Assembly: GCF_036967215.1 (NCBI RefSeq)
Contig: NZ_CP146016.1
Location: 648,501-712,500, forward strand
Origin: Sulfolobus tengchongensis
GTDB lineage: Archaea; Thermoproteota; Thermoprotei_A; Sulfolobales; Sulfolobaceae
Length of the DNA stretch: 64,000 nt
Direction: 5' to 3'
Below the pieces are notes generated by a model. It had not been told where the DNA came from. It made no database searches and was given only the letters and a program-made list of their open reading frames with translations. Each line of letters opens with the position of its first letter. Position 1 is the stretch's first letter. Positions 45,338 through 55,872 of the stretch are shown piece after piece. The translations under genes and the position numbers were made by a program.

Positions 45338-48103
45338 ATGAATTTCAAGGAAAAGGCTATGGCACTGCTTCATGATCCACCCTATAAGGCCTTTGTAGTA
45401 ACTGGAAAAATAAGGGAAAATCTATGTGACGATTTTAATGATATTAGTAATTTAAAGGCACATGAAAAGCACGCATTGTGTTTCGCTAAGGAAGTTTTGG
45501 CTAATACTCCGCTAGATCCCGGAGATGAAATTTTAAAGCTCTTCGATAATGTAAAAGAGGCAGATCATCGCGCTTCACTAGTTGATAGGCTTAACTTACC
45601 ACCAGAGACTCCTCTGCAAAGTAAAATAGTTTTGAAAAACATCATAAATCCAAAGTCCTATAGGGAAATTAGAGGCACAATAGATTTACAGAGAGTGAGA
45701 AATGAGGTAGCTAAACCCATTAATAACCTTCTGAGGTTAACTAATGATGAAAGAGAAGCCTATCACACTCTTTACATAGCTTATGAACTATTGTGGCTAA
45801 GTAAGAATTTACCCCTATCACCTGCAGATACGAGAATTCCTACTCATACGGTTTTTGACCACGTATATTCAACTGCTATGAGCTATAATATTATTTCAAA
45901 AAATCCAAATAATGAACTATATTATATTGACGTAGCGGGAGTGCAGAATTTCGTATCAAAGGCTAGAAAATTAAGGGACTTATGGGCTTCAAGCTACTTA
46001 ATTTCACTATATGCTTGGTTATTAGTAAAGGATTACGTTTGGGAATATGGGGGAGACATATTAATTGTACCTACAGCTAGGTTTAACATATTTTATTATT
46101 ATAGTGCAATAAATAAGTTTAAAAATATTCAGCTAAGAGATAATTTAACTGACATCATATGTAAAGTAATTTATGCAAATAGTAACATCTGCGATATAAA
46201 GGAATTCCGCTATCCAAGATTCCCAGTAGTTCCCGCAACTATATCAATAATCCTACCAAAGGGAACTAAAATAAATGAGGAATCTATTTGGGCTAAAATA
46301 GTAGATGAAGCGTTTAATACTAACCTGCTGGACGATTATCAACTCGACAATAAAGAGATAATCAAGAAAATAGCTAAAATATTACCATTCTTTATAAGGA
46401 AAGGAAATTTGGCTTTTGATAATGAGCCATTTGGAGATGTACTGAAGAAAGCTAGAAAAATGGCCACTCAGCCTTTTAAGATAACCAAGACTTTAACAGT
46501 TGATTACAAAGATGGAAAATATTTCATAAATGATATTGAGATAAAAACCTCACCAAAAAATCCGAAATTTGGTTTCGATTATTGTACAATGTGTGGAGAA
46601 AATCCAGCCTTAGTAATATTACCTCCAGAAGATGACAAATATTGGGAAAATAAGGATCAAGTCCTGTTATCCCCTGGAGAAAAACTATGTCCTTGGTGCT
46701 TTACTAAAAGAGTATTTTCCATAAACGCTCACAAAGCGATTCCTAGATTATTCGGAAGTAGCGAAGAAACTGCCACGATGCACTTCATATCAGTGGGAGA
46801 TGTGGCGTCGGTATCTTTTAAATTTAAACTTGATGCAAATTATAAGGATTTAGAGGAAATAGCTAAGAAATATAATTTGGATAAAGATGAGGATCCTAAT
46901 ATTAGAATGGCCATATGGAAACCATATTCTACAATAATAAAGAATAAAAAGGCTTTAATTACAAGAGAATCCACATCCACTTATTTTAACGATATAAATC
47001 TGAGAAGGGAATTAGAAGGGAAATTAAGAGGCAAATACTTAACCAGTTCCCCTCATACTTATTATTCTATTATTAAAGGAGATGGTGATAACGTAGGAAA
47101 AATACTCATTGGTGACCTACCATTTTATAATTCACTAGAGGAGTACCTCAATGACGCATTGAACATTGATGACGCTACGAAAAAGCAAAATACAATCAAT
47201 CAAATAATTGGTGAAGATAAGAGAGGGGATAATAATAAGTTAAGCAGAATTGTTACTCCATCATATCTTTCCACAGTCAGCTCAATGCTCATGAGAATAT
47301 CAATTAGAGATCAATTAATCATTTACGATAATTACGGCTTTACTATCTACACTGGAGGAGATGATATACTTGCAATTGCCCCCAATGAAATTATTGAGTT
47401 AATTGATTATAATACGAAAAAAGTAAAGGAAGTCTTACGATACAATCCATCAATAAACATTGTCCTAAAGACTAGGGAAAATTACATGGGACTTCCTCAA
47501 TCCGATCATTTTGATCAATACGGCTTACCACTTTTCCCAACAAGCAGATCATACGCAATTTACGTAATTTACTATAGAGAACCTATTTACGATGCCATCT
47601 CTTCAATGAACTACTTACTTGACAAAGCAAAGGAAAGTTGCTGGAAGCTAGAAGATGGAAGAGAAATATGTAAAGACACTCTCATAATTACGGATGGTGA
47701 TACTGAGGCATATTTACCCTTAGAGAGGACAGAATTACTACACTCTCTAATGCAATTTCTAGGTGATTTCAAAAAGGAAAAGAAAGGGTTGCTATCCAAT
47801 TCCTTCATTTATGATGTCATATCCAATGAGGAAATACTCAAAAGGCTCAAATCAGATGAATACAAAAAGTACGTTGAATTCCTAATTCAAAGGAATTTGA
47901 CAAGCAAAGATGAAGGTTTAGTAAAGGCTATATCTCTAGTCTTCCCAATAATAACTAGAAAAGTTAAAGTTGAAAAAGTTGAGAAAATAATAGACAGTGA
48001 AGGAAAAAATAATAACTGTGATAAGAAAGAATATTATGAGATAGATGATGATACACCATTTATTGTTTACTTAGCAAAAGCCTATAAGATTATTTCGAGG
48101 TGA
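45338..48103 (+). CDS. cas10: Cas10 (Cmr2), type III-B signalling and nuclease subunit
   Basis: 921 residues. The HD-like pair H12-D13 (MALLHDPPYKAF) marks the N-terminal nuclease domain. A zinc finger has C416, C419, C451 and C454 (CTMCGENP and CPWCFTKR). A palm domain with KGDGDNVGK near residue 585 and the GGDD motif at 673-676 (YTGGDDILAIAP) is intact, so cyclic oligoadenylate synthesis is expected when target RNA binds. The matched CARF-PIN effector is on the far side of array 5. The stop overlaps the cmr3 start. Confidence 0.95.
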   Translation: MNFKEKAMALLHDPPYKAFVVTGKIRENLCDDFNDISNLKAHEKHALCFAKEVLANTPLDPGDEILKLFDNVKEADHRASLVDRLNLPPETPLQSKIVLKNIINPKSYREIRGTIDLQRVRNEVAKPINNLLRLTNDEREAYHTLYIAYELLWLSKNLPLSPADTRIPTHTVFDHVYSTAMSYNIISKNPNNELYYIDVAGVQNFVSKARKLRDLWASSYLISLYAWLLVKDYVWEYGGDILIVPTARFNIFYYYSAINKFKNIQLRDNLTDIICKVIYANSNICDIKEFRYPRFPVVPATISIILPKGTKINEESIWAKIVDEAFNTNLLDDYQLDNKEIIKKIAKILPFFIRKGNLAFDNEPFGDVLKKARKMATQPFKITKTLTVDYKDGKYFINDIEIKTSPKNPKFGFDYCTMCGENPALVILPPEDDKYWENKDQVLLSPGEKLCPWCFTKRVFSINAHKAIPRLFGSSEETATMHFISVGDVASVSFKFKLDANYKDLEEIAKKYNLDKDEDPNIRMAIWKPYSTIIKNKKALITRESTSTYFNDINLRRELEGKLRGKYLTSSPHTYYSIIKGDGDNVGKILIGDLPFYNSLEEYLNDALNIDDATKKQNTINQIIGEDKRGDNNKLSRIVTPSYLSTVSSMLMRISIRDQLIIYDNYGFTIYTGGDDILAIAPNEIIELIDYNTKKVKEVLRYNPSINIVLKTRENYMGLPQSDHFDQYGLPLFPTSRSYAIYVIYYREPIYDAISSMNYLLDKAKESCWKLEDGREICKDTLIITDGDTEAYLPLERTELLHSLMQFLGDFKKEKKGLLSNSFIYDVISNEEILKRLKSDEYKKYVEFLIQRNLTSKDEGLVKAISLVFPIITRKVKVEKVEKIIDSEGKNNNCDKKEYYEIDDDTPFIVYLAKAYKIISR

Positions 48104-48948
48104 TGAATACGCCTACCTTCGTGTGTATTAAACCCATAGAGAGCTACCTATTCAGAATGCATGGAGAGTTCGATGTTAATTTAAAAGGACCTTATTCCAC
48201 TGCGTCGAGCATTGAATTACCCCTACCTTCAACAATAGCCGGAATTTTATCAACAATAAATATTGAAGATAATAAGGTAAAAATTGAGGAGAATAAGGAG
48301 GAAGACGTATTTGACCAAAACTACACTTTACAAGGAAAGATATGGGGTCCAATTATTAGAAAAGGAGATAAGATTGGAGTACTTAATGGGGAATATACCA
48401 AAAACGGTGAGTTAATCATCACTGAAAAGGAAGTAAGAAGAGAGAGAAGAGTAGGTATTGGAATGGAAGCTGACAGAAGAGTAACAAAAGAAGGGATGAT
48501 ATTCACTACCACATTAGTGGACTTAAATGATATTGGAGAGATCTGCTATTATTATGAAGGTGAAATTAAAGGTGAAAGAGTGATAAAGTTTGGTGGAGAA
48601 GGTAGAGTAGCCTTACTTAAATCCAGCCAAGTTGAATTAAATTGTGTTAAGTCAAAATTAGCTTACCTATTGTCACCTCTATTAATTAAATCCGAAGTAA
48701 ACATAAACACCGGAATTATAGAATTTGATAATGGTGTATCACTTTCCGTAATTAGCGGAAGATTTTACTCTGTAGGTTTAGGATTTAACGTAAGAACTAG
48801 GAAGAGAAAGCCAATATACAAAGCCCTAATGCAGGATAGTATAGTAAAACTAAACAGAGAAATAGGATGTTTTGAGAGCATTGGAGAATACTCACAATTA
48901 GGTTACGGTAGTTTACTTCCAGTTAACAAAGTAATAATCAAAAGTTAA
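48103..48948 (+). CDS. cmr3: Cmr3, type III-B crRNA 5'-tag subunit
   Basis: 281 residues from the ATG at 48103 (a GTG lies one codon before). KGPYSTASSIELPLPSTIAG is the typical Cmr3 start, with the later loops VRRERRVGIGMEADRR and FGGEGRVALLK. Cmr3 binds the crRNA tag beside Cas10. Last gene of the operon. Confidence 0.92.
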   Translation: MNTPTFVCIKPIESYLFRMHGEFDVNLKGPYSTASSIELPLPSTIAGILSTINIEDNKVKIEENKEEDVFDQNYTLQGKIWGPIIRKGDKIGVLNGEYTKNGELIITEKEVRRERRVGIGMEADRRVTKEGMIFTTTLVDLNDIGEICYYYEGEIKGERVIKFGGEGRVALLKSSQVELNCVKSKLAYLLSPLLIKSEVNINTGIIEFDNGVSLSVISGRFYSVGLGFNVRTRKRKPIYKALMQDSIVKLNREIGCFESIGEYSQLGYGSLLPVNKVIIKS

Positions 48949-49956
48949 AATATTCTTCACTTTTTGTTTGCTTATTTTCATTTATTGACAGACGTCAGGT
49001 AAATCTTGTTTTTTAAGTGTGTAACATTTGAATGCTTAACGCTTATTTTTACGAACAGTTCTGATTAAGAGAAGGACTTCAATTTTTAGATTCTTCACAA
49101 AATTACTGTGAGAGTGCTGGGTTCGGCTTGTTTTCGACATAGATAGGTAGAGAGTATTAAATTAACTCTACGTCTCGTCTCAAGTTATCCATCTTAATCT
49201 AAGGTTAAATTGATTACCTCAGATGTCCACATCCAGTAAGAAAGGAGAAAATGAGAGTGAAAACATCCCGTTAACTCAGATGTCATTTCCACCGATCTAC
49301 ACTATTCATTAACTAAACATATCTCAAAAAACTACTCACTGAATTTTTCTCATTCTAACCACCATCTCTACGGAAACCTCAAACGAAGTTTTTGGAAATC
49401 AACTAACTTGGGTTTTTCCAACATAAAGTAAAAGAAAGGAGGATAATAAGTCACTTCGTGTAAAACCCCAAGACCAGAGAAATTTTAGGTAATCAAAATT
49501 ATATTAAAAGGAGATAAGTGCCAGAATGCGGAAACTTTACGATAAACTATCAGTGAGAGAAATCAGCCTATTGAATCAAATTGAATGAATGCTCAAAATA
49601 ATCCCTTGACTTTTTTAATAAGAGATCTATATTCTTTGTGGCGTTGCTGCTTGCCCACAACTTTTATGATTATAATATGTTTTCATTATGCGTGAGACGA
49701 GCATTCTCCATTATGAATTAGCGGAGATGTGTTTAGATACTATTTCTGAAATTTATTCATTCTATTGCCTTTTCCCCCTCTAAAAATATGGAAGCCTTCT
49801 TTCTTTCCCATTAACTTAACAAGGATTTTTTAATTAATTAACTAATAATGATATAGATCATATCGATCTCAGAATGAGCTAGTGTAAGAAAAAATCTACA
49901 TAATATAATAGAGTAGCGACATGCTCTTTACAACGAGAAGTGCTGATGAGAAAAAT
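48949..49956. other. Gene-free kilobase between cmr3 and cas4
   Basis: No ORF is convincing. It holds the family 3 repeat at 49111-49379. Remaining stretches are AT-rich, with some family 1-like debris (CACTTCGTGTAAAACCCC near 49462 and TTCTTTGTGGCGTTGC near 49634). Confidence 0.5.
49111..49379 (+). repeat. Dispersed inverted-repeat element, family 3
   Basis: About 269 bp, related to the copy at 55482 through GGGTTCGGCTTGT, AAATTAACTCTACGTCTC, AAGGTTAAATTGATTA and CACTATTCATTAAC then CTACTCACTGAATTTTTCTC. It is longer than that copy by a stretch around AGTAAGAAAGGAGAAAATG. Confidence 0.65.
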
Positions 49957-50451
49957 CTACATATAATAGTATGCACATTGTCTCTTATATAAGCAAGCAT
50001 TGCAGAACTTATTTTTACTAGCCTTAAATTTCTCTTCAATTACTTCCTTCAAACTCTCAGATAAATAATCGATAACCCGAGAATTGGGTATAACTAAATA
50101 ACCAGTATCCTCTCCAATCGTAGTGGGTATGATGAGAGTTGAATAAGGATTTCCATCCCTCATTGCCATATACGAATAAATTACAGCTCTCCCTATCAAA
50201 TGCTTTATCATTCCTCTAGTTATCGTGAACTCGATGACCAAATTATCCCTTATACAATCTGGAATTCCAACTACTTTATACCATGACAAACCCACATTTA
50301 AGAAAAGGTATTTAGGCTCAGTCTCACCGCAGCCAATATCGTTTTTCTTCTCATAAAGTAAACGCTGATCCTCTATTGCCTTAGCCCTAGTTAAGGTAAA
50401 ATACGCTCTTTGCTTACAAATAAGTAAATCGTCAAAAATCCTCGCCGGCAA
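49957..50451 (-). CDS. cas4: Cas4-family Fe-S protein of the adaptation module
   Basis: 164 residues from a TTG at 50451. The frame stays open another 86 codons, but that part overlaps cas2 in another frame and is unlike Cas4, whose homology starts at ARIFDDLLICKQRAYF. Four cysteines fit the 4Fe-4S cluster: C12, C150, C153 and C159 (FCNACLYKRQCAYY). In the RecB-like nuclease the GIPD Asp and the E of IEFTITRG are seen, but the usual Lys is Thr and the usual Gln is Arg (LIGRAVIYSYM). So PAM-trimming activity may be altered. It overlaps cas2 by 20 bp. Confidence 0.78.
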   Translation of the reverse strand: MPARIFDDLLICKQRAYFTLTRAKAIEDQRLLYEKKNDIGCGETEPKYLFLNVGLSWYKVVGIPDCIRDNLVIEFTITRGMIKHLIGRAVIYSYMAMRDGNPYSTLIIPTTIGEDTGYLVIPNSRVIDYLSESLKEVIEEKFKASKNKFCNACLYKRQCAYYYM

Positions 50452-50722
50452 AGATAACCTGTAATTCGTTTCTCGATACCTTATTTTTGACGACGATAAG
50501 AGTTCTTGAGAAGTCAGCGTTTTGGACAGGGATGAAAGCGACTGAATCTCTGCCTCCAAGAATTCTAGCAATCTTTTCCGATAGGAAGAGGGATCTATTC
50601 CAAGATAATCTTCCTCCATAAACTGATCTAGAAATATATGATAGACCGTAACGCCGTAGAAGTCTCCTAACCTTACCACGGACTTTTTCGTCTGAAATGT
50701 CATAAGCAACTACCACATACAC
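50432..50722 (-). CDS. cas2: Cas2, spacer-integration subunit
   Basis: 96 residues from a GTG at 50722. The frame is open 29 codons further, but Cas2 proteins start at the residues YVVVAYDIS, with the ferredoxin-like first strand and D at YD. VRRLLRRYGLSYISRSVYGG is the conserved next helix and strand. It lies 108 bp from the trailing end of array 6 and is followed by cas4. It pairs with Cas1, whose gene is on the other side of array 6. Confidence 0.88.
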   Translation of the reverse strand: MYVVVAYDISDEKVRGKVRRLLRRYGLSYISRSVYGGRLSWNRSLFLSEKIARILGGRDSVAFIPVQNADFSRTLIVVKNKVSRNELQVIFAGEDF

Positions 50723-50830
50723 AAAGAAAAATAAAATCTCAGAATATTTAAATATTTCTCTCTTTTTTGCAACATAAATTTTTGCGTAATTTACTTTATA
50801 TACCTTCATTGGCAGTAATCCTTAAAAATC

Positions 50831-53800
50831 GATCTTTGCGTTTTTACTCAATAGTGCGGGCTACCATTAAAGCCCTTTCTCTGTTTTAGTTTCTTTGCGT
50901 TTTTACACAAGCTGTTGTATTCTCACTTTCTTTATCCATTGTTTTAGTTTCTTTGCGTTTTTACAAGTTATCAGATGCAGTAGTCGCAACAGTGATGGCG
51001 TTTTAGTTTCTTTGCGTTTTTACAGGAAAATTTTATACGAGACTTATGACATTGAAGAGTTGTTTTAGTTTCTTTGCGTTTTTACTGCTGATAATGCAAA
51101 GATAGATAGAGAAGCATTACTGTTTTAGTTTCTTTGCGTTTTTACATTGAGTGTTCTCATTTCTTAGTGACTCTATTTCAGTTTTAGTTTCTTTGCGTTT
51201 TTACAAGAGAGCAATAATATATTTATTTAGGTGAGAGAAAATGTTTTAGTTTCTTTGCGTTTTTACTGCTGATAATGCAAAGATAGATAGAGAAGCATTA
51301 CTGTTTTAGTTTCTTTGCGTTTTTACATTGAGTGTTCTCATTTCTTAGTGACTCTATTTCAGTTTTAGTTTCTTTGCGTTTTTACAATGTAAAAGTGAAA
51401 CATGTGAAATAACGAAAGAAAAGTTTTAGTTTCTTTGTGTTTTTACATATAACACCTTCATCTTCTATCGGGTGCTTAATGTGTTTTAGTTTCTTTGTGT
51501 TTTTACAGCTGGACTGAGAGAATATACACTTAAGGATCTACTTGTTTTAGTTTCTTTGTGTTTTTACATTATATTGAATCTGTATACGCTCTTTTTGAGT
51601 TGCGTTTTAGTTTCTTTGTGTTTTTACGATAAAGAATTGCGATCCAATCTGGGTTGGTATCGAGTTTTAGTTTCTTTGTGTTTTTACGTAAAATAGTGGG
51701 AAAATGGAAGTAAAAATCGATAGTTTTAGTTTCTTTGTGTTTTTACACCACAAGCACAAGAGATCATTTTTGGCAAATCGGAAGCGTTTTAGTTTCTTTG
51801 TGTTTTTACAAGCTTAAGTATTACTTACAATTGATAAAGCCATTGTTTTAGTTTCTTTGTGTTTTTACAAAAGTATGATATAATAGCTAATTTGCCAAAC
51901 GATGTTTTAGTTTCTTTGTGTTTTTACTTCTATAAAGATAATAAACTTAAAGTAGCAATTGAGTTTTAGTTTCTTTGTGTTTTTACAAGATATCATTAAT
52001 CATATTAAGTACTGAATTTGGATAGTTTTAGTTTCTTTGTGTTTTTACATCACTAGGATTGATGAAAACATCATCGCAGATGCGTTTTAGTTTCTTTGTG
52101 TTTTTACGTCAATAGATTGATGTTGTCAGTAGTGTCGCTTAGGTTTTAGTTTCTTTGTGTTTTTACCATAAACATCGTTGTGCCCGCTAGGTGCTGTGAA
52201 AGTTTTGTTTTAGTTTCTTTGTGTTTTTACGCCCAATTCTTATATTCTTCCTTCGTTAAAGCAATTGACGTTTTAGTTTCTTTGTGTTTTTACACGCCTC
52301 AGCAATTAGAAATTTTACAAGAAATAAGTTTTAGTTTCTTTGTGTTTTTACTATTGATGGTATTACGCCAAAACCCTGTCCAATAAGTTTTAGTTTCTTT
52401 GTGTTTTTACAAGAAATCTATAGCACCAGAGGCTATGATCTCATGTTTTAGTTTCTTTGTGTTTTTACTAGAGTGATAACCATATCAAGAGAAGATAACA
52501 AGATGTTTTAGTTTCTTTGTGTTTTTACTAAATAAATATCAGTATAACTGCTTATCTTGAACCCTGTTTTAGTTTCTTTGTGTTTTTACACTTACCATAA
52601 GAGCCGAACTCAACGATGACCCAGTTTTAGTTTCTTTGTGTTTTTACATGAAGGCAATCGAGTATTTGTGAAGAAGATTATAATGTTTTAGTTTCTTTGT
52701 GTTTTTACTATGTTGGTAGAGAACGCTAAATCCAGTCAGATGCTGTTTTAGTTTCTTTGTGTTTTTACCTGGTTTGGTTCGCCAAAGGGTACAACAAATA
52801 AGTGTTTTAGTTTCTTTGTGTTTTTACTGGGATAAAGGTGTTAATTTCGAAAAGATGAGAAAAGGTTTTAGTTTCTTTGTGTTTTTACATGAGAATAGAC
52901 AGAGAGAAAAAAATGATGTCTTTTGTTTTAGTTTCTTTGTGTTTTTACGAAATGAGACTTACCAGTACCTGGCGGGCCATATGTTTTAGTTTCTTTGTGT
53001 TTTTACATTTTGCCGATCAATATGGATTCAAATATGAAACTTATGTTTTAGTTTCTTTGTGTTTTTACATAATAATTGGATATGTATATGACCACTATAT
53101 TGGTGTTTTAGTTTCTTTGTGTTTTTACTCGTACACGTAATTAGATGTGCTAGTCCCCGTTGTTTTAGTTTCTTTGTGTTTTTACGCACCTTCAGTTCCA
53201 TATCCTCATCTAAGGTTAACAAGTTTTAGTTTCTTTGTGTTTTTACAATGATAGAAGTACTACAAAAAATCTATGTTGATGTGTTTTAGTTTCTTTGTGT
53301 TTTTACACCATTCCCACCAGACGTTACACCGGGCGTTCGTATCGTTTTAGTTTCTTTGTGTTTTTACTCCAGACGCCTTCCAACTTCCTAAAGACAGCAT
53401 AATGTTTTAGTTTCTTTGTGTTTTTACTTGAAGAGATACATAATGAAGATTGTTGCAGAAATGTTTTAGTTTCTTTGTGTTTTTACGGTTTTGGCAATAG
53501 TTAACAAACTAGGCGGAGAAGTTTTAGTTTCTTTGTGTTTTTACAAGTACCGAAAGAAACTTATCTGGAATATTAGATGTTTTAGTTTCTTTGTGTTTTT
53601 ACAATATTGTTTACGTAATATTCTTTGACATCAAAATGTTTTAGTTTCTTTGTGTTTTTACTACTGTGCGGAAGGCTGGCGATTTATGATAGCGATGTTT
53701 TAGTTTCTTTGTGTTTTTACGTTAAATGTGATGTTTGATGGGAAAACCGCCATATAGTTTTAGTTTCTTTGTGTTTTTACAACTTACAAGTTTTGAAAAC

Positions 53801-55097
53801 GGAGGAGTCGGCAAGTTTTAGTTTCTTTGTGTTTTTACACTACGATATCTGTTGCTGTTGGCTTTGCATTTAATGTTTTAGTTTCTTTGTGTTTTTACAG
53901 AAGCTCTGATATCTCATTTGCTAGATATCTTAAATTGTTTTAGTTTCTTTGTGTTTTTACTGGAGAATTGAAGGACGTTCAGTTACAGAACTTTGTTTTA
54001 GTTTCTTTGTGTTTTTACAATCTCCTATAACTGTGACTCATACAGTTTTATCTGTTTTAGTTTCTTTGTGTTTTTACAATTTACATCAATTCCTAGAGAA
54101 AAACTCAAACAACGTTTTAGTTTCTTTGTGTTTTTACTCCTTAATTTCTCTCTGACTGGCATTCTTTAAAGAGAGTTTTAGTTTCTTTGTGTTTTTACAC
54201 AAAAAAACGGAAAAGGGAGAATTACTAAGATGATAGTTTTAGTTTCTTTGTGTTTTTACGTAATCCACGATGTTAATAACGATAAGATATCAACGTTTTA
54301 GTTTCTTTGTGTTTTTACAAGATTGCACATATATGACGAAGAAGATGAGTTATTGTTTTAGTTTCTTTGTGTTTTTACTAGCTCTCGTACTCTTTGGTGG
54401 TGGTGGAGCTGATGTGTTTTAGTTTCTTTGTGTTTTTACGTTAACATCCCTGAGAAAGAACAGAACGAGCTAATAGTTTTAGTTTCTTTGTGTTTTTACA
54501 ACGAAATAGCTTCTGATAGCGATTATTATACATAGTTTTAGTTTCTTTGTGTTTTTACTCTAAGGCGAGACCATGAGCACAAATGCAAAGCTCCGTTTTA
54601 GTTTCTTTGTGTTTTTACTCTCGCTATTGAATAAGATGCAGTAGCGATACTAATGTTTTAGTTTCTTTGTGTTTTTACATGAGTTAGCTACTTGAAATGG
54701 AAATCGCATATAGAGTTTTAGTTTCTTTGTGTTTTTACTTGGGAATAAGCCAAGGTCAATTTAATATCTATCTGGTTTTAGTTTCTTTGTGTTTTTACAT
54801 GTTCATGTCCAGTGTGTCAGAGATTTGATGGGTTTGTTTTAGTTTCTTTGTGTTTTTACAGCGGAAAGAAAGTAGAGAGAATCCTTTCTAAAATGGGTTT
54901 TAGTTTCTTTGTGTTTTTACATGAATTAGTATTAGCGTTAAGAAATGAAGAGTTAGTTTTAGTTTCTTTGTGTTTTTACTTGTCTTGGGCGTTAGAAAAA
55001 GGAATAAGGATAGTGTTTTAGTTTCTTTGTGTTTTTACATTATAAATTCCGCTATTTCGTTGGGTGCTATGTAGTTTTAGTTTCTTTGTGTTTTTAC
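50831..55097 (-). CRISPR. CRISPR array 6 (family B repeats, about 71 copies plus a stub)
   Basis: Plus-strand repeats start GTTTTAGTTTCTTTG. The leader is on the right, so it runs leftward. The nine oldest full repeats and the 17-nt stub at 50831 read ACGC on the crRNA strand; the rest read ACAC. Spacers are about 34-40 nt. Two adjacent spacers (starting TGCTGATAATG and ATTGAGTGTT on the plus strand) occur twice with a 181-bp period (51086 and 51267). It is the longest array and the only one with cas1/cas2/cas4 beside it. Confidence 0.98.
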
Positions 55098-55262
55098 TGT
55101 GCGTTTGGGTTCTCATTTTTGATCTTGTTTTTCGACTATATAAAGATTTCTGTTCCTTCCGGACCCTAAATGGGGTTCTTGGGTCCGGAAGGGAGTTTTA
55201 AGGAGTTTTAGGGTTAACCTAAAAATTTTTACGTAAGGGTCCGGAAGGGAAGCTCATAATAC
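55098..55262 (-). promoter_or_regulatory. CRISPR leader of array 6
   Basis: Inverse of the family B leader, with both CCGGA motifs, GGGTTAACC and a TATA box (TATATAAAG, 55137-55145) 40 bp from the first repeat. The proximal part is of the array 3 subtype. Confidence 0.92.
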
Positions 55263-55387
55263 GGTTTCTTAGAAGTGAAAATAACCATATATGTATAATA
55301 TATGAGAATTCAAATAATATATGTTGAGCAGTGGTTTCTTTTAATTATTGCGTAATGCTAAAGTTAGTTTTATGCATTATAAAGGGA

Positions 55388-55771
55388 TAGTTTGTAGTTC
55401 GGTTTCTCAAGAGTTTACGTTAAAATGACGTAATACCGACAATGATAATCATGGCCTCTGAGGAAAGGAAATACACTAGAGAGAGGGTTCGGATTGCATA
55501 AAATTCGGCTTGTTGCCAGTATATAAAGAATAAAATTAACTCTATGTTTCAACCCATTACCTTTATCGAAGGTTAAATTGATTAATTGAGATTTACGCTT
55601 TCCTCAACTTAAGTATTATCTCCACTATTCATTAACGAGATAGATTTCAAATAGTTACTCACTGAATTTTTCTCGCTCCAGACACTCTCTAGAGATTGGT
55701 CAAAGTATGACGAAAACCTCATAATGAGGTATGAGATGATTTTCCCTTACCGCGTGTTCGAATAGTGGAAA
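55388..55771 (+). pseudogene. IS5-like insertion sequence, decayed copy B, 5' part
   Basis: TAGTTTGTAGTTCGGTTTCTC and ACGTTAAAATGACGTAATACC match the left ends of copies A and C. Then GATAATCATGGCCTCTGAGG is split from GATTGGTCAAAGTATGACG by a family 3 element. Only the first third of the IS remains. Confidence 0.7.
55482..55688 (+). repeat. Family 3 repeat inserted in an IS5-like copy, with target duplication
   Basis: 207 bp, ends AGAGGGTTCGG and CCAGACACTCT (8 of 11 complementary). CTAGAG flanks both sides (55476-55481 and 55689-55694), while the intact relative copy C has one CTAGAG at the same place. This shows insertion with a 6-bp target duplication. Confidence 0.85.
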
Positions 55772-55872
55772 TATAAGGTTATTATTTTATGCCCATATGA
55801 CGACGTTACGGGTATATACTAAGTTTAGCAAAAAGAGTAAACTTTTTATAATCCATCTTCTATTTCTCTTTT

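Noticed and set aside
50452-50709. A 250-residue Cas4 reading frame overlapping cas2 by 277 bp
   Set aside because: The first 86 codons are the cas2 gene read in another frame; Cas4 homology starts only at the TTG near 50451.
50723-50809. N-terminal extension of Cas2 by 29 residues
   Set aside because: The extension is unlike Cas2 and the family start (YVVVAYDIS) follows a GTG at 50722.
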